Origin: Norana najaformis
Lineage: Eukaryota; Annelida; Clitellata; Crassiclitellata; Hormogastridae
DNA: 64,000 bases
NCBI GenBank assembly: GCA_964023275.1
Contig: OZ029916.1
Span: 21,939,889 to 22,003,888 of the forward strand
Reading direction: 5' to 3'
Part shown: positions 11,901 through 26,900 of the stretch, piece after piece
How positions within the stretch are numbered: position 1 is the first letter of the stretch
How the letters are laid out: each line of letters starts with the position of its first letter
Made by a program: the position numbers and the translations under genes
Notes under the pieces: model-generated
What the model was told of the DNA's origin: nothing
What the model saw: the letters and a program-made list of their open reading frames with translations, nothing else
Database searches by the model: none

Positions 11901-14900
11901 ATGCCAGAGAGCATTTTTCACGAAGAAATGTTAGGATGATTCTGGTTGCAAAGGTTTTGCAAACCAGTTTTGTATGGGAGTGGTAATAGTGCACAGGAAA
12001 GAGGAGCCGGTGTTTTACGGAAGCACTGATCCCTAGGAGAAAGGGGAGCCCGGTTTTTTTTCATGGATGGTAGTAAACTTGTGAAGGAATATGAACCGGT
12101 TTTATATGCAGTTCGCGTTGGGGAGGATATTATGCATATACTGGCAGTCATTGGCAGACATGCTGGACTTGTTCGCATGAGCAGGCAGGCAGATGAATTC
12201 ATTTAAAACCCATTATCACGTTCGTGTTGAGTTGTCGGTGAAGGGAATGTGCAAGTGGATTGACGCTTCATCGCATTGCCTAATTCTGGTTTTGACCATT
12301 AGCTGATGAGAGAAGTTTCTTCGTACAGTTTTCCTGCTAGTTTCTGATAGAAGCAGCAAAATACTTATTGATTGGGTTGCTCTTAGCGGCGGTGCCAAGA
12401 TTTGCATAATTTATTTTGTAAAGCCAGAAGTTAATTTTCAAATGAATGATTGTTTTCTTCAGACAATTCTTTATGACATCAGTTTTAGATATTTTGATTT
12501 ATATTACGGTAACTTGATGTAAAGTAAGCTACGTTATTTTGATAGATCATTTGCCTGTTTATAGTTTCAGTTTTTAAAAGAAATTTACAAACAGTTTTGT
12601 GTTTTCTTGAAGATGTCTTGGGTCTTTTCATTAGAATTTGTAGTTATGATAATGAGATAACAATGCAAGCTGTAAGGGAATTATATGTAAATGTTTGGTT
12701 AAATTACCAGTAATTCTTGATATTGCAGTTCTTTGTCTTTGATGACAGTTATGACAATTAGATTAATGAAAATTAGGGCCATAGAACTATATAAATGTTA
12801 CAAATTAACTTATATTACAGGCCCATTACATACTTTTATACAGAGTATTTGTTATAAGCATTGGCATAATTGATTACTGGCTATATTCCATTTGTTACAT
12901 TAATCAAAAACACGAAAAAAGTGTATAGAAATGACAGACTCCATCCTGAACCAAATCTCTACCACTGAACTCTTAATATGACAGGTGTATCCTTGGCAGT
13001 AGAAAAGGTGCAGGGCTATTATTAGCATTGGCAGATGCAGGAGCAGTTCTTTGTTAACTGAAGCCATGGATGCTTGCACATTGGAGCAAATGGAGCACTG
13101 TTGCCTTATACTGGAATTCACGTATGACTGCATATTGCCCGCATCAGGTTGATGAGAATGACGATGATGGTGTCTGAGTTTTCATGTTTAGTCCCTCCTG
13201 CTTAAATACAGTGAAACTGACCTCAAGAACCTGGCCGTTGCAGACCGGGTTTTACATAGTTTCAGTTGATAGGCTGGTTTCCATTACACAGCTTTTGTGT
13301 GGCATTGAGAAATTTTGGAAGATTACATTACATTATATTACATAAATAAATGAAGCAAAAGAATTAGCAACGAAAGTGCAAGGCTTAGTAGAAGTGATTA
13401 CTAGGCTACTGGACTTTGTTCTTTCGATGGCATCTTTGGACAACCCTTCTGACTTGACGCAGTACTTGTGAATGTGCTGATGCCTTGCACTTAGCTTTAA
13501 AATAGCGCTTTAGAAATTCTCAAGATTATGATTACAGTTATGATTAGTATAATCTGATGACTTTATTGATTAATTTTGGGGTATGAAGTTCTGTATGAAA
13601 ATACAGCTGAATCATTTATCTTTCTGTTTCCATCTGTTCTGGCTAACAAATCGTCGAACTGCAACTGTGGACTCTCTGCCGTTGGCTCTGTTGTAGGCTT
13701 TGGGCCGAGATATTCGAGGTGAGAGAAGAGAACAATGAGATCCTTTGGGGCCGTGTTTCAGATGATGTGGTGCCTGTGAATGTCGTCTGCATTCAGGACT
13801 CGCCAGAAACCATTTATCAGATAACTGCCTACAATCGACTTGTGGAGAAGATTTTTGACGTTTACCTCACACAACCAGGTCAGTAGACTGTCAACATGTA
13901 GCCATGCACTGGATTGTAACTTGCTGACAGGATTGGTTAGATCACATCTTACCAGGGAAGTTATCCAACCATGCCATGAATCTTCTATGAAATAAAGGGT
14001 TGTCAGACCTTACCTTGCTGAGAAAATATGAAGCTTTTCAGATGCTACCTAAAGAATCTTGGCAGATGTGAAACCTGATAAAAGCACCCGAAATGCTGTG
14101 ATCTTTTACCAGAGTAGATATCAGAGCCATGTAACTTGCACTTTTTTGTCTTGCAAAAGGTCAAGTAAAATCTTGCCTTGCAGAAACTAGCGGTAAATGT
14201 ACTGTGAGTTTTAATCTTGTGGAGCGAATTGTTAGAAGCATTCAATTTAACCTGTAAGGAAAGGTTAATCTGTTGTTGAATGCTGCAGTATCTTGCAAAA
14301 AGACCTTCAGTCAAACCTTGCCTTGTCAAAAGTACTGCAAGATTTAGTGTTGCACAGTTCAATGCTTGCTCAACTGAGGACTTGTATCACTGGTTAGAAA
14401 ATCATCCCAAGCAGCCTTTCTGGAGAATCTCGCTTTGCAGAGCATGGAACATGGAGAGGGTCTTGTCAAAGAACAAAATGAGATGAGATGCCAATGTTGT
14501 TTATGCTGCTGACATTTCTCCTGTTTTGTTGCACTGGGCATTTTGCTGTTAGACAGTCCAATCAATCAATCCTAAAAAATTTATTAGACACGTAAACGCA
14601 CACAGTTGTGCAAGGCCAGTCACAGGCACAGCTGGTCACCAGACTACTTCCTTAAATGCTTTACTACATGCACGCATGCACATTCATATGCAGACTATAC
14701 AACCACACATTCACTTGCAAATTTATACCCACACAGACACACAGACATACCTATGCACGCACACTCAGATGTGCAAAAGCGTAAGCATATCCAGTACCCA
14801 CCACACACTTGTGAAACATGCAAGCACGCAGGCACGTACACACTGGCATATGCACAAGTGCATACACACTCACTTTCAAGCAGATATAAACTCATGGAAA

Positions 14901-17900
14901 GGGGAAGCCCCACACGTGAACACCCACGCACTCTTATACTCCTCTTTGATTGCCTGCCATCATATTGTATTGTTGTATGGGATTGTTTGCGTCTGATGTA
15001 GACATGACATTTATCGACTGAGGTCAGACAGAGGGGAACCAGAGTAGGCCTATTTGTTGACCGAGAGACTGTCATAATAGCCGATACCACCAAGTACTTC
15101 TGGATGCCACAACCAATGGCAGAAGCATTTCTTGATGTCAAATGCCACATGAAACTAATGAATAGAAAGTGGCAATCTTAATTTTAATTCTTCTTCAAGA
15201 TGTGATATCAAAATGACTTTACAATAAACTTCTTTAAAATGGCTATTATCATTTACAATCAGTGCTGGGGGGGTCAGTCCCCCAGCTTTTCTTCTAACCC
15301 CTTCAGTTAAGTCACTGAAAAGATGATGGGAGTCAGGTCTTGACCCCCCCCCCCAGCTTTGTCCTGAAGAGCAGAAAAATCTAGTACAATTATTTAAAGT
15401 GTGTTTCGAAGTAAATTAGTTACTTACTTATCAATATGGTTTATGGCTCAGAGCAGGGCAAGTTTTATTTTGCTTAAATATTCTATGTTTAAAAAGTGTG
15501 ATGGTGTAATGCTTGGCCAAAAATTACAGACACTTATAAATTTGTTGAAAGTTCCACCTGTTTCATCTACTGAGTGTGAAAGAGGATTCAGTCAAATGAA
15601 TCTCTATCACACTAGTGCAAGAAACAGGCTTCTAATGAGTTCTTTTTGATGGTCCGCCTGTTAAGGCATGGAATGTAGAAAAATGTTTTATCTCAGTGGC
15701 TTAAAGCTGGCAGGCATGGTGTTTGGACAAAAGCCAATGGACTACCTCAGAAAAAAGAAGTTACAATACAGAGTTTAAAATTATTTTTGTAACTTAAGTG
15801 TGAGTTCTTTAAATTATGTTTTCTGTTTTTTTTGCATACACCAATTTATGATATGTGTGATCATTTTAATTATTTTTTGTGTATATAAATTTAAAAAGGA
15901 AACTGTAAAATATTTGATGAATCATCAGTTGTTTCGTGTTCAACATGTCAACACCATTAGATTTTGACCTGCGTTTGTGTACTTTGGTAATCTGTAAACT
16001 TTTGGATCCCCCAGCTCTTTTGACAACTAAAACACTGATTACAACTACTGTTATTCAAGATACTATAACTTATTATTATAATATCATAAATATTCTTTGT
16101 GATGTGGTCACCTTTTCTTCTTGGACTCAGGGAGTTTAGTCAGCCCTGGCTCTTTAATTGTTATTGTATGGATATTTCTGCAACAATAAGATGCATTGTG
16201 CATTGTTAATTTTCGTAGTAATCTAGATCAGTGGTTTTCAAACTGTGGTCCACTGACCACCTGTGGATTGCGAGTTACCCATTCCTGCAACGTTTTTCCT
16301 TGTATGCAACATTTAACACTGTGTTTTGCTGTTTGGTAAATAGCATTCTAGCCTGTTTTTTTCTAATACTCTATTTATTCTATGGTTTAGTGACGTCACT
16401 TATTTCGAGACTGACGCTAGAGTGGTCACTTAGATAGAACTCCCTTGCACTTCGTCGCTTCAAATAACGGATGCAACGTGTTGAGATCAGGTTGCCGATG
16501 CAGGACACGTGAAGCGCTGCATGTGCGCCGGCTTCACCTTTGACGAATAATTTGCATGACTATTGACAGTGTTTCTGCGCGCCCGCCGCCACCGGCGCCG
16601 CAGCTCGAACACTCGAATAATTTGCAAATCTCGCGTCGCAAGTCCTGTTAATCGATACCCGCGTAATTGCCTTAGGACGCCATCTTGTGTGGCCCAGCCG
16701 GGCTGGCTTGCTTCCTGGCTAGTGCGTCGCCACGGTGGTTCCATGTCGAGTCGTTCGCAGCGCCTGCTAGTCCTCTGCTAGTCCTCTCATTTGTGAGGCG
16801 CCCGGCTGGTCGGTCGTTTGGTCGGCCGGCCGGTTATGTTTTAGTTTTCTCCGGCTTTGACAACAGTCGCCGGCGCTGTCTCTCGAATTGTTGATATCCC
16901 ATATTGATTTCCAGCGGACACATTGCACCCGCCGCAGCCCTGCTGTCTCTGCATACCCTTGTCCGTTTTTGGAGGGGAATTAAAGCCTGTTGAAGTGCAG
17001 CCAGGGTTGGACGGTGACTGACCAGTGGTCATCTGGGACATTTTGAAGTTGAGGTTGAGTGCACGGGTCCATCAGGTGTACTGCTGTTGGTATTGCTGCT
17101 GTGAGAGGAACTGAATGGAAAATATTTTCGGTGCATGTTATTAAACAACAGCTGCAGCTTGAAGTGTTTTGTGATAATTGTCAGAAAACTCTTTGCGCTG
17201 CTGCTGTTGTTTTTTTCGAAACTTAGACAGGTCTTGCCTGGCAACTGAGGAGGGGAAACGTTTGAGATTGTCCGATATAAGTCTGTTCTGTTGTCCAAAC
17301 ATTGAGCAACTGCATTCGTGAAGATGAAACCTACGATGATTACTTGACGTTGCATTTCGTTGCAGGCTGCTTCTTTTCCTTTTGACCGATGATGATTATT
17401 TGAATGTCATGTAATTTCTAGGGTAGCTTGAACAATTCATTGCCTTGTTTTCATATCTGATCTAACCTAATGGCTTCTGTAGCACCTTATCATCATTAAC
17501 AAGACATCAATCAATGATCACTTCAAGTAAGATTATAGTCAGAAATCGTAATCTGTTGGAGATTGCCAGTCATAAACTTTTTGATTTAACAGTGGCTCAA
17601 TGTTGCTGAGTCAGTGTGGATTTATCCAGTAGGCTGATACACTACATAATAATACAACAAAATATAATTTTAACAACAACAATAACAACAGTTATATAAT
17701 GCTATTTAATGCAGTAGGAATTTATCGTGGCACAATGACCAAACAGTGTAAGGCTGAAGGCTGATAACAGAATCAGCTGGCATCCACATTGAAAGCATCA
17801 GAGCTGGAATCACTGGATTCATTTTCTCATCTGTTCAATGGAACGGATTTGTAAGTTGGTTCTTGATGTGGCTTCCAAAGACAGCATTATGATGAGTTTT

Positions 17901-20900
17901 CGATGTTATGACAAATGGTTTCTTTAGTGATGTTGGTCAGATTCTGTTAGTTCCTTAGCCGTATGCACTTATCAGACCGCCTCCACATGTGTGGGTTTCA
18001 CGAACGCTGTACCAGTGAACTCAGCTGTTATGCTAGAAGGTTGTTGTCTTTAATACTTTAATACTTCGAAACAGCAGAACCATTTGATCTGTTCCCTGGA
18101 TGTCATCCGAAAGAATCCGTTTCATGCAGAGCTTCTCTTTCCCACTTCGAGTTTTCTCGTTTACTCTTTCTTCTTGCACTCCACCTATTGTACATCGCTT
18201 CCTAATCCTTCGTTAGATCTGTTTCGGCTCTTCTGTTGTTCTAGTCTTTTATGAACAGGGAATCCATTTCAAGGACCTTGTGTGCCACAGTTTTGCTATC
18301 AGGATGTGGATACATAATAAATGTGTATCACCAGATGTCTCTCTGGATCTGCTGCCACAATAATAAATTGTTTATGGAGAACGCCAGCTATACATTTTTC
18401 AGCAGTACCCTTGAGTGAGTGATGTAACATTGAAGGTTTGGAAGCTAGATAGCAACTCTGTCCAGTGCTGGGGATTTGGAAGCTGTTTTTTATGTAGCTG
18501 GGTTGGATGGTGGGTGGTGGTGGTGGTGTTGGTGTTGTCGGTGGTAATTGTAATGTTGGCAGCTGTGTTGATGTTGTTGTTGTTGTTGTTATTGGAGGTG
18601 GTTGTGTTAGTGGTGTTGTTGCTGGTGACAGTTCTGGTGTTCTTAGTTGTGGTGATGTTGGTGTTGGTATTGATGATAGTTCTAGTGGAGGCAGTTTTAT
18701 TGTTATTGTTGTCTGTTGGAGTGATGTTGGTGGAGGCAGTGAATATGGTGGTGGTGGTGGTGTGACAAACAGAGTGGGCATGATATTTTTAATTGCATAA
18801 GGTTATTAGCAAATGGACTTAAATCTCAGTTTTGTTTTGTTTATTTTCTTGATTATTTTCCTCTGTGAGCCTGTGTCATCTATGGTATGCAATATACACA
18901 ATAAGTTTTAAAAAGTGTCATCTGAAGGGTCTTTGCAATCAGCGGGATTCAGAACTGAACACAGAATTTAAGTTATATATTGCAATAAGGCTGGAGCTTT
19001 CAAGCCTGCCTTAGTTTTGTGATCATTTCATTTCTAGTTTTACCGTGAGACAGAGTTTCAGTTTCTCTTTTACTTGATGCAGAGTTTCAGTTTCAGTTTT
19101 ATTAGCACTGTTTATATACTTGACTTAATTAATTTGGTTATATATGTCACTTGTTTAAATCATGCTTGCCTTTGCTCATTCTCAATCTACTGCACAGATA
19201 ACTCTTCCTTGTCCTTCCAAAACTTCTCCTCAGATTATTACAGTTTACCTTAAGTCCCTTGTTAATTGGTTCTTCAGATGGACCCAGATTTAACTCAGAC
19301 TTTATTTTTGAAGTTCTGCAGGAAGAGTAAATTGTAAGGTTAGTCTCAGAAATGCTGAAAAGTCTTCTTCTTCAGTGTTCTGCCCTTAGGCAGGTCCAAG
19401 AATCCAACGACACCACTCTTCTCTGTTCTCACCAACACTTCACCTCTTTCAGTTTCTGCGCAGGTCTTTCACTCAAGACTGAAAACACTTCTTTTCCAGA
19501 AATCTTATCCTGATTCTTCCTCTTCTCCTTGTCTCTCTTCTCGCTTCAATTTCAAACAGCATCCACCGTAGCCGTCCGACTGTCTGAGTGCCTGACTCCT
19601 GGATCTTGACCCTTTTGCCTATCGATTTTGTTTTGACTGAGCGCCTGTGAATAAGCTGGTTCCCGTGACTTAGCTTTCGTTGAGCACTGTAGAAATCTCG
19701 AGATTACGATTCTGTGCCCTCCTCTTGACTTCTTTGGTATCCCCCTGTTCTTCCTTTATTATCCTCTTCCTTTATCCATCATCCAGTCCAGCATCATGTC
19801 CCCTTGGTCTTCCTGGCACTTTCTTTCCCGCAATTCTTCCTTCAATCACTGTCCTCAGGAGAATTTCCATGTAGTATGTGACCAATCCAATTAAAGTAAT
19901 CGTAATCGTGATGTACGCGTGGCGATATTGTGTGAGATATTGTAGGCACATGAGTTAGCTACTGTGTCCAGTAAGCATGCTGATCAAAACAAGTTTGGAT
20001 TTTGTTGTTCTTGCCACAAGTGAATGAGCAGATGATTGCCATTTATTCCTGGCATCTGAGAGCAAAAGACAAAGGAGCCTTCGATGATCGATGTTGGGCT
20101 GCAGACGGAGAGAGACAATGTTGTGCCAAAGCGACAACATGTGTGAATGCCAGCACACACGTACATGAACACTCACAAATATGTGACGGCATACATTGGA
20201 ACTAGGTCAGCAGAAGAGATGATGATGACATCAGTGAGTGTGAGGCTAACAGGACAGTGCAGCGGATTTCATGGTTTACGGAGAGCATGAGTGAGGTTTG
20301 CTTCAGAGATGATAAAGATCCAGTTTGCTTCCAAGGATGTAGAGTAAATTTTGTGGGAATGATGAGGAATTGTTACAGAAAAAAGAATAGAATTTGATGA
20401 ATAGAAAAAATTATGAAGAATGCTTCAGCAAAACTTAATATGACATAGCAATATAAGATAATATAATATTTTATTGCAGTTGTAATGATATCACAGCAAC
20501 AGTAACAAGCTCACAGGAAGAGTGCGACAGGACCAATTAAAATGCTACAAGCTTACATTAGACCTGGCCTTTGTTTCTAATTAGCGATAGCTCATTAACA
20601 TGTGTATCTTAAATAACATTTAAAGTTGTCAGTGGTAATTTTAACATGAAATATCGCCACACGTACATCATGAGCTTTCTTAAGGCCACAGCTTCTTCAT
20701 GGACAGTCTGTCAGATGAAGAAGTTCACGGAGACATTAAGCCCTGTATAATATGCATGGGAGCCAGTTAAGACTAACTTTGTAGATTGATCATTAACTGA
20801 ATCAGTAGGATGACAAGGTTATTCTTTGGCAAAAAGTTACGATGAACTGGATGAAACATAAATGGTCAGGCTTTGTGCTTATTAAGCAGATGTCAGTCAT

Positions 20901-23900
20901 TCCAAACGGATTTGGGCGCCTTTAATTTAACTTTGCTTCAGCACCATCAAAGTCTTACCCTTACCTTGATTTATTAGTCTCTGTATAACTTTTTTGCTGC
21001 AGTCTCTATGTTGCTGGCTATTCATCAGTAATTTTTCCAAATCACACAGCATAAATGTGCATAACATCTCACGCATACCTGTTATGTTGCATTGTTATCT
21101 TATCTAATCTAATGACTTCTGTAGCGTCTTTTGCATAATGCCCAAGACATCAGTCGTTGGTTGCTTCAAGTGAAACTCAAATCAGAATTCATAATCCGTT
21201 GGCAGTGATGTGCAAAATACTATTTTAATATATTTAGTATTTTAATTTTGAAAATACAAGATATTTAATTTTGCATTTTAAAATACTCTTCCAGAGTATT
21301 TTCTTTTAATATTTGCAAAATGCTTTTTAAAAAGTATTTTAAGAAGTTAAAATATTTTTAAAAAATACTTTAAATTGCAAAATACATTTTAGTTGAGGAC
21401 GATAAACTGAAACTGACATGCAGAACCTTCTTCAGTTACTTATCAAATTAATTATTAACTATTGGAATACTGAATTTTTCAGCAGTTGCAGCCCTATAGC
21501 ATATGTCTGCCACTTGATTTGCTATAATCGACAGACTGACACTGACAGTGCGACTAAGTTGGACGCTAGAGAAAGACGTGGAGCTTCGTGCCAGTCCATT
21601 GATCTTGACTGTTTAGACATTCATTTGCAGTGACTGTCTCCTAACTGGATCAACGTTGGTGACGTAGCCTTTGTTGGTCGGCATCAACACTTGTATAGCA
21701 CTGCGTTGTACAGTAATGTATGGTTGTGTACCCTGATATGATGACCTATAAATTAAGTAGTCTTCAGTACCAATCAGGTTATGGACTTGCTTGTTTAAGC
21801 TTTCTAGCCTTTACTTTGCAGTTTACTGTGCAGGCTATAACTTTTGAGATAACTTGCTTAGCTAACAGCTTAGTTTTGATACTCGTTTGAAGTCACTTTT
21901 CAGTATTTCACTTATGTCATTGGTTTGTTCTGACCTAACTTGTAGCCTAACGTCACTGCTGCAATATGGATTAGCACAATAGTTCTGAGTCTGTGATCAG
22001 TGGTAACGGAGCTGAGTAATACTAATTAGTATATTAGTAAGAATTCATTTACTTAACTAAATCAGTGTCAAACCATTCACATTGCACGGTTTACTAACAT
22101 GATTCAGAATTGCTTCTAGACAGTACAAAGATTTAAGAGGCCCATTACCCTGTACCTGTCAAAAGTAAAAAGTTAGAGTGTAGAAATGTAAATTAAATGT
22201 CAACCTTATGAAATGACCTGAAATTTGCCAAAACAAACCACTAATTTAACACAAATGAACAGCTTCACTAATCACTAAAGTAATAGTGACAGCATAAAAG
22301 TACTGCATAAAATTTTGTGCAAAAATACATAGTATTTTCAAAAAGTATTTTGAAGCACAATATTTTTTGAAAATATTGTATTTTGTATTTTCGAAATACT
22401 TTTTGGTGAGTACTGTATTTTGTGTTTTAAAAATACTTTTTTGAAAATATTGTATTTTCTAAATACTTTCTGAAAGTATTTTGCACATCATTGTCCATTG
22501 GAGAATCCAGGCTGAATTCTGATAGGTCAGAGAAACCAGAAGTTAGGCTGTGGTGAGTAAACAAGTTGCATGAGATGAGTCTTAAGTTTAGATCTGCTTG
22601 ACTCAAAGAAGTGATAGAACAAACAAAACAGGGATGTGAATTGCAAAGCCTATGGATCAGCTGTGGAGAATGCATTAGAATTCAACTCAGTCCTGATATG
22701 AAGCACAAGAGTCAGAGTCAGTCTTCTTTCTAATTTTTTTGCTGTGAGCGGTCTGGCATATCACGTGGACAGCAATATTTGGAAGCTGCGCTCTGATCCG
22801 TGCAAGATTGCACATCTATTTGGCATAAGCCAAGAGGTTATAAATCACATTGTATAAAGAAAATGTCTAAGAAAAAGTGAAACCTTTATTAGTGTGCCTT
22901 CCGACTGTCTTTTGCTGTTGGCAACAAGCAGACACATGATCTGCGTTGATTGGTTGAGCAGAAGTCAAACAGTGTTGTATCTTATCAGACAGTTCAGGTT
23001 GTCAACCTGAAGTTGATCATGCATTTTTACCTTTGTTGCATTCATAAGGCTGAAACCGTGCTAATACTTCACAACACTGCCTGCATTCATGGAAGATGGC
23101 ACATACATCTGCTAACTGCAAACTCTCTCAGTTCTGCATTCTCCACAATGTAGGATACTGCATCGTCATATGTTTTGATCATCCCTGCCTTAAATTTCTC
23201 AATTGCAGTATAAACACGTACATTCATAACACTGTTTACAAGCTAGCTTGTCATCAGTTCTATCAAGTAGCTGATAGTAGCCTATTTTACTGCTTATCTA
23301 TGAATCTCGGTTTGTCCAGCAGCATAGATCTTTGTGTCTGCCACTGTGTGTAACTCAAACACCTACCATTCTAGCAACTCATCGTCTGTTCAGAATCAAG
23401 GCAGGTGTATCAGATGTTTGGAGCCAAGTTTCATTGAGAGCAAGAATATCAACTGGATTATCCAAGATGTAATTTTGAAGAGAGGGAGACTTATTCCAGA
23501 CAAAATGGATATTAGGGCGGCAGGAGTTAATGGACTCACAATGGTAATGACCTGGGTTAAGCTGAATGTCACCAGAAAAAAGCAACAGAAGGTAAACAGA
23601 CGCAATTCTGATGTGTTTTCGACCTTGGTGTAGATTTGGAGAGCTGGGAGTGTAATGAACATACAGAATGAGTCGAAAAAAGCAAGGATGTTCATTAGAC
23701 ATGGGATATTTGATGAGGTAAATCCCTTAGGAGGGATTAATTCCAGCCAGAAGGAAGAAGAAGAAGAAGAAAAAGAAGAAGAAGAAAAATTTGATGAGGT
23801 AAAAAGAGGCTTCAGAAATATGATGAACAAAAATCAAGGCATTAGTTCCAACAGTAGCATGAGGCGATGGATGGGTAGACTGAGCTCATGTGTGTGACAG

Positions 23901-26900
23901 CGAACAGAAAAGACGGAAAATATTAATGAGAGCTACATCAAATTATGTTTTTATTGTCATGTTAGTTAATCTGCATCGACACCAACTGGGCTTGGCTGAT
24001 AGGCATAAAATGGCTAATTCAAAAACATATAGTTATTATGAAACACGGAGCCTATAATCTAAATCAGACAAGTCAAGAATCTTCATCTTGTAGGCTGACT
24101 CATGGGCTGAATGCAATTAAAGGATGCCAGGCCTATGTTAGTTGGAGACTTATGTTAGAATTCTGTTAAACAGAAGGAGGGGCTGTCTGTAGACAATGGA
24201 ATTGGGGAAAAATAAACAAGCCAATGGGATGAACTCATGAACAGTAACAGGGTCGATAGGAGGCTTGCCATATTAATGCCCAGATAAAATACAGGTATAA
24301 TAGACCTGGGAGAAAAATAAGATGCTTCCTTGATAGAACACTAGACTAATAACTGAGTTTGAGTTTATAAAATTTAAGCTAATTTAAAAACGTGTTTAAT
24401 AGCAACTTTCACTCTCAGAATTTAAAACCAAAACAACACAACCCAACTTGCGTTGGTGTTTTGTATACAAATTTCACATCAGTGCAGATTTCTTGTTTGC
24501 TTAGGTACAAGGATCATTCAGGCTTCAGACTGCTTTGTTCACTGGAGAGACACGAAGTGCGACCGTGAATGGGGTCTCAATTTTACAGTGCCTCTTGATG
24601 CCAGGAGGTTTCGAGAATGTTGCATGGTAAGTACCCAGTTAGATTGTTGTATTAGTTAACATCTTCAACTTTCTACATTCTCTAACTTTGCCGCTTGAAT
24701 TCATCAAGACTGTTGACTGGACATTGCATCAGACCCTCGATTGACAACTACAGAATGAATCTTTTAGTAATCATATTCATAATTGTAATTGCTGATTTAT
24801 TTAGTGCCTCTTCATGAAAACTCCTTAGATATACTCTTAACTTGACAACACAAGACCACAATATAAACAGAATGGTCTTCAGTTGCTGGCAAAGTAGAGG
24901 CAGAGAAAGGACAAGAAGCTCAGGTTACATGGCAGTCTGTTCCAGAATGAAGGCCCTGAAGGGCCAATGACGGGAAAGCTATCAAGCCAAGTGGTTAATC
25001 TTAGGCCTTTCACTGCAGCATCCAGGATTCAAATTGTAGTGCACTATGGAACTTTAGGAATTCTTTGTTGAGCCATGCAACTCACTGGGTAGGAAGGGGT
25101 AACCACTTGTTGGATTGTATACATGTATGTGTCTGAACGTTTTACAGAACTGCCAAAGACACTAATGTGACTGTTGTTTAGTCTTAAATTCACCATCTGT
25201 CTGGAATGGCTGCCTCTTGATCTCCACCTTCTCTTTCCGGCTGGAGCAATTGGCACCTTCTCCAACAAACTGAAGATTGATCACTCTTCAGGCTTTCCAA
25301 TTAAACCTTAAGTCCCTTCCCTTTTTAAATTGTATGCTGATTAGAGCTTGGTTTTTGTGCACCATTGATCGATGCCTTATGCATTATATACAGACAATAT
25401 GGAAGTTGCTAATTAATAATAATTAATAGTAACAGCATCTAATTCTTATATCTTTTAACCTAAGTACCACCTACAGTAACAGCTTCTTCATCTCAAGAGG
25501 ACCTGTCACTGTAGGTTCTTCATCACTGCTTGAAGAGAAAGTCTGTGGGAATTTATCGGATCTTGTATCTCCTACAGAGAAACCTTTTGCATATATGCAT
25601 GCATCGCTCGTAAATAATCTGATGCTCCCTATTTAGCTTTGACGTAATGCTTTAGAAATTTCAAGATTATGATTCTGATGGTTCACCAGAACTGGACTTC
25701 GAGTGCATCTGAGTAGACACCTTAAAGGGGCGCTATATAAATTCTATGTTACATATTATGTGTTATGTAAGAAATGATCCAAGAATTCCTGATCCGTGCC
25801 TTAGGACTTCTTTTCAAGATGCAGCATAATAAAATATGACAGACCGGGAAACGACAATAAAAGAAATGGAGCGATGTATGAAGGACGGCACTGAAGGCTG
25901 CACCAAGCAGAGAAGCCGTAGTATTTTAGTCTGTCTAGACGCAAGGAGCAATAAACTTACTTACTTCTACTAAGTTACTAAAAAAAGCAAGGATTATGGC
26001 CAACTCATTGCACACAAAAAGGAGAAAAGGAGCGAGGAAGTAAACAAAACGGGTAATGAAATTTCGCTGGAGAGAGGAAGACATATGAGAGTATTGTAGC
26101 CACTAGTCACACTTTGAGAAAGGACCACCTGGATGGCTGTAGGCGGAAATCGGTAGAGCAATGTTCAGTCTAGGAGAAAGACTGAGCCTCGGTCAGGAAG
26201 TATACACAGAAGTCAAATGATGTCCCAGGATGCATATTTATTAGAATTCTGTGAAATGTAGCCAAACGATGCCATCTATAGTAACAGGTTATTGCAAAAA
26301 AAGGCTACTACTGGCATTATATGTGCTTCCTGTACACTAAAATGATTATTTCCTTTTTATTTCTTGGTAAGTCCCTTCATGGTTCCCATTCCATGTGAGA
26401 ATTCCTTCTTACACAAATATCATAGTTACTTACTGTTTAGGCACCAGGATCAGCCACTTCAACTATACATTTGAGTGGTCCCTGAAATTTACTAAGCAAA
26501 TGTTCAGATACATACATACATGCATGCATACATACATACATACATACATACATACATACATACATACATAAATGCATACATACATGATACTTGCATACAT
26601 ACATACATGCATGCATACATACATACATACATACATACATACAAAAGTGCATACATACATCATAATTGCATACATACATACAGACTACATGCATACATAC
26701 ATACATACATACACACATAAATGCATCATTAAAATTGTTCTAGTTAGCCGCTTTATTAGTTCTGCTGTAGTATTCCTTCATCTTTTGATTTTTGCTTGAG
26801 AGGAAAGGAGGGAGGGAAGCTGTAGTCGAAGACAGCACTGGCTTATGCTGCTCTTTTCTTATCTTCTTTGGGCTGATGACATTGATTGCTGCTGGAAGCA

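Noticed and set aside
15936-16139. 67-codon plus-strand frame after the hAT remnant
   Set aside because: AT-rich, no domain, likely decayed transposon flank.
26408-26500. Coding exon after AG at 26440 ([14 protein letters not shown])
   Set aside because: Resemblance to the WH1 strand is superficial, no donor follows before the CATA repeat, and exon 3 already supplies that segment.
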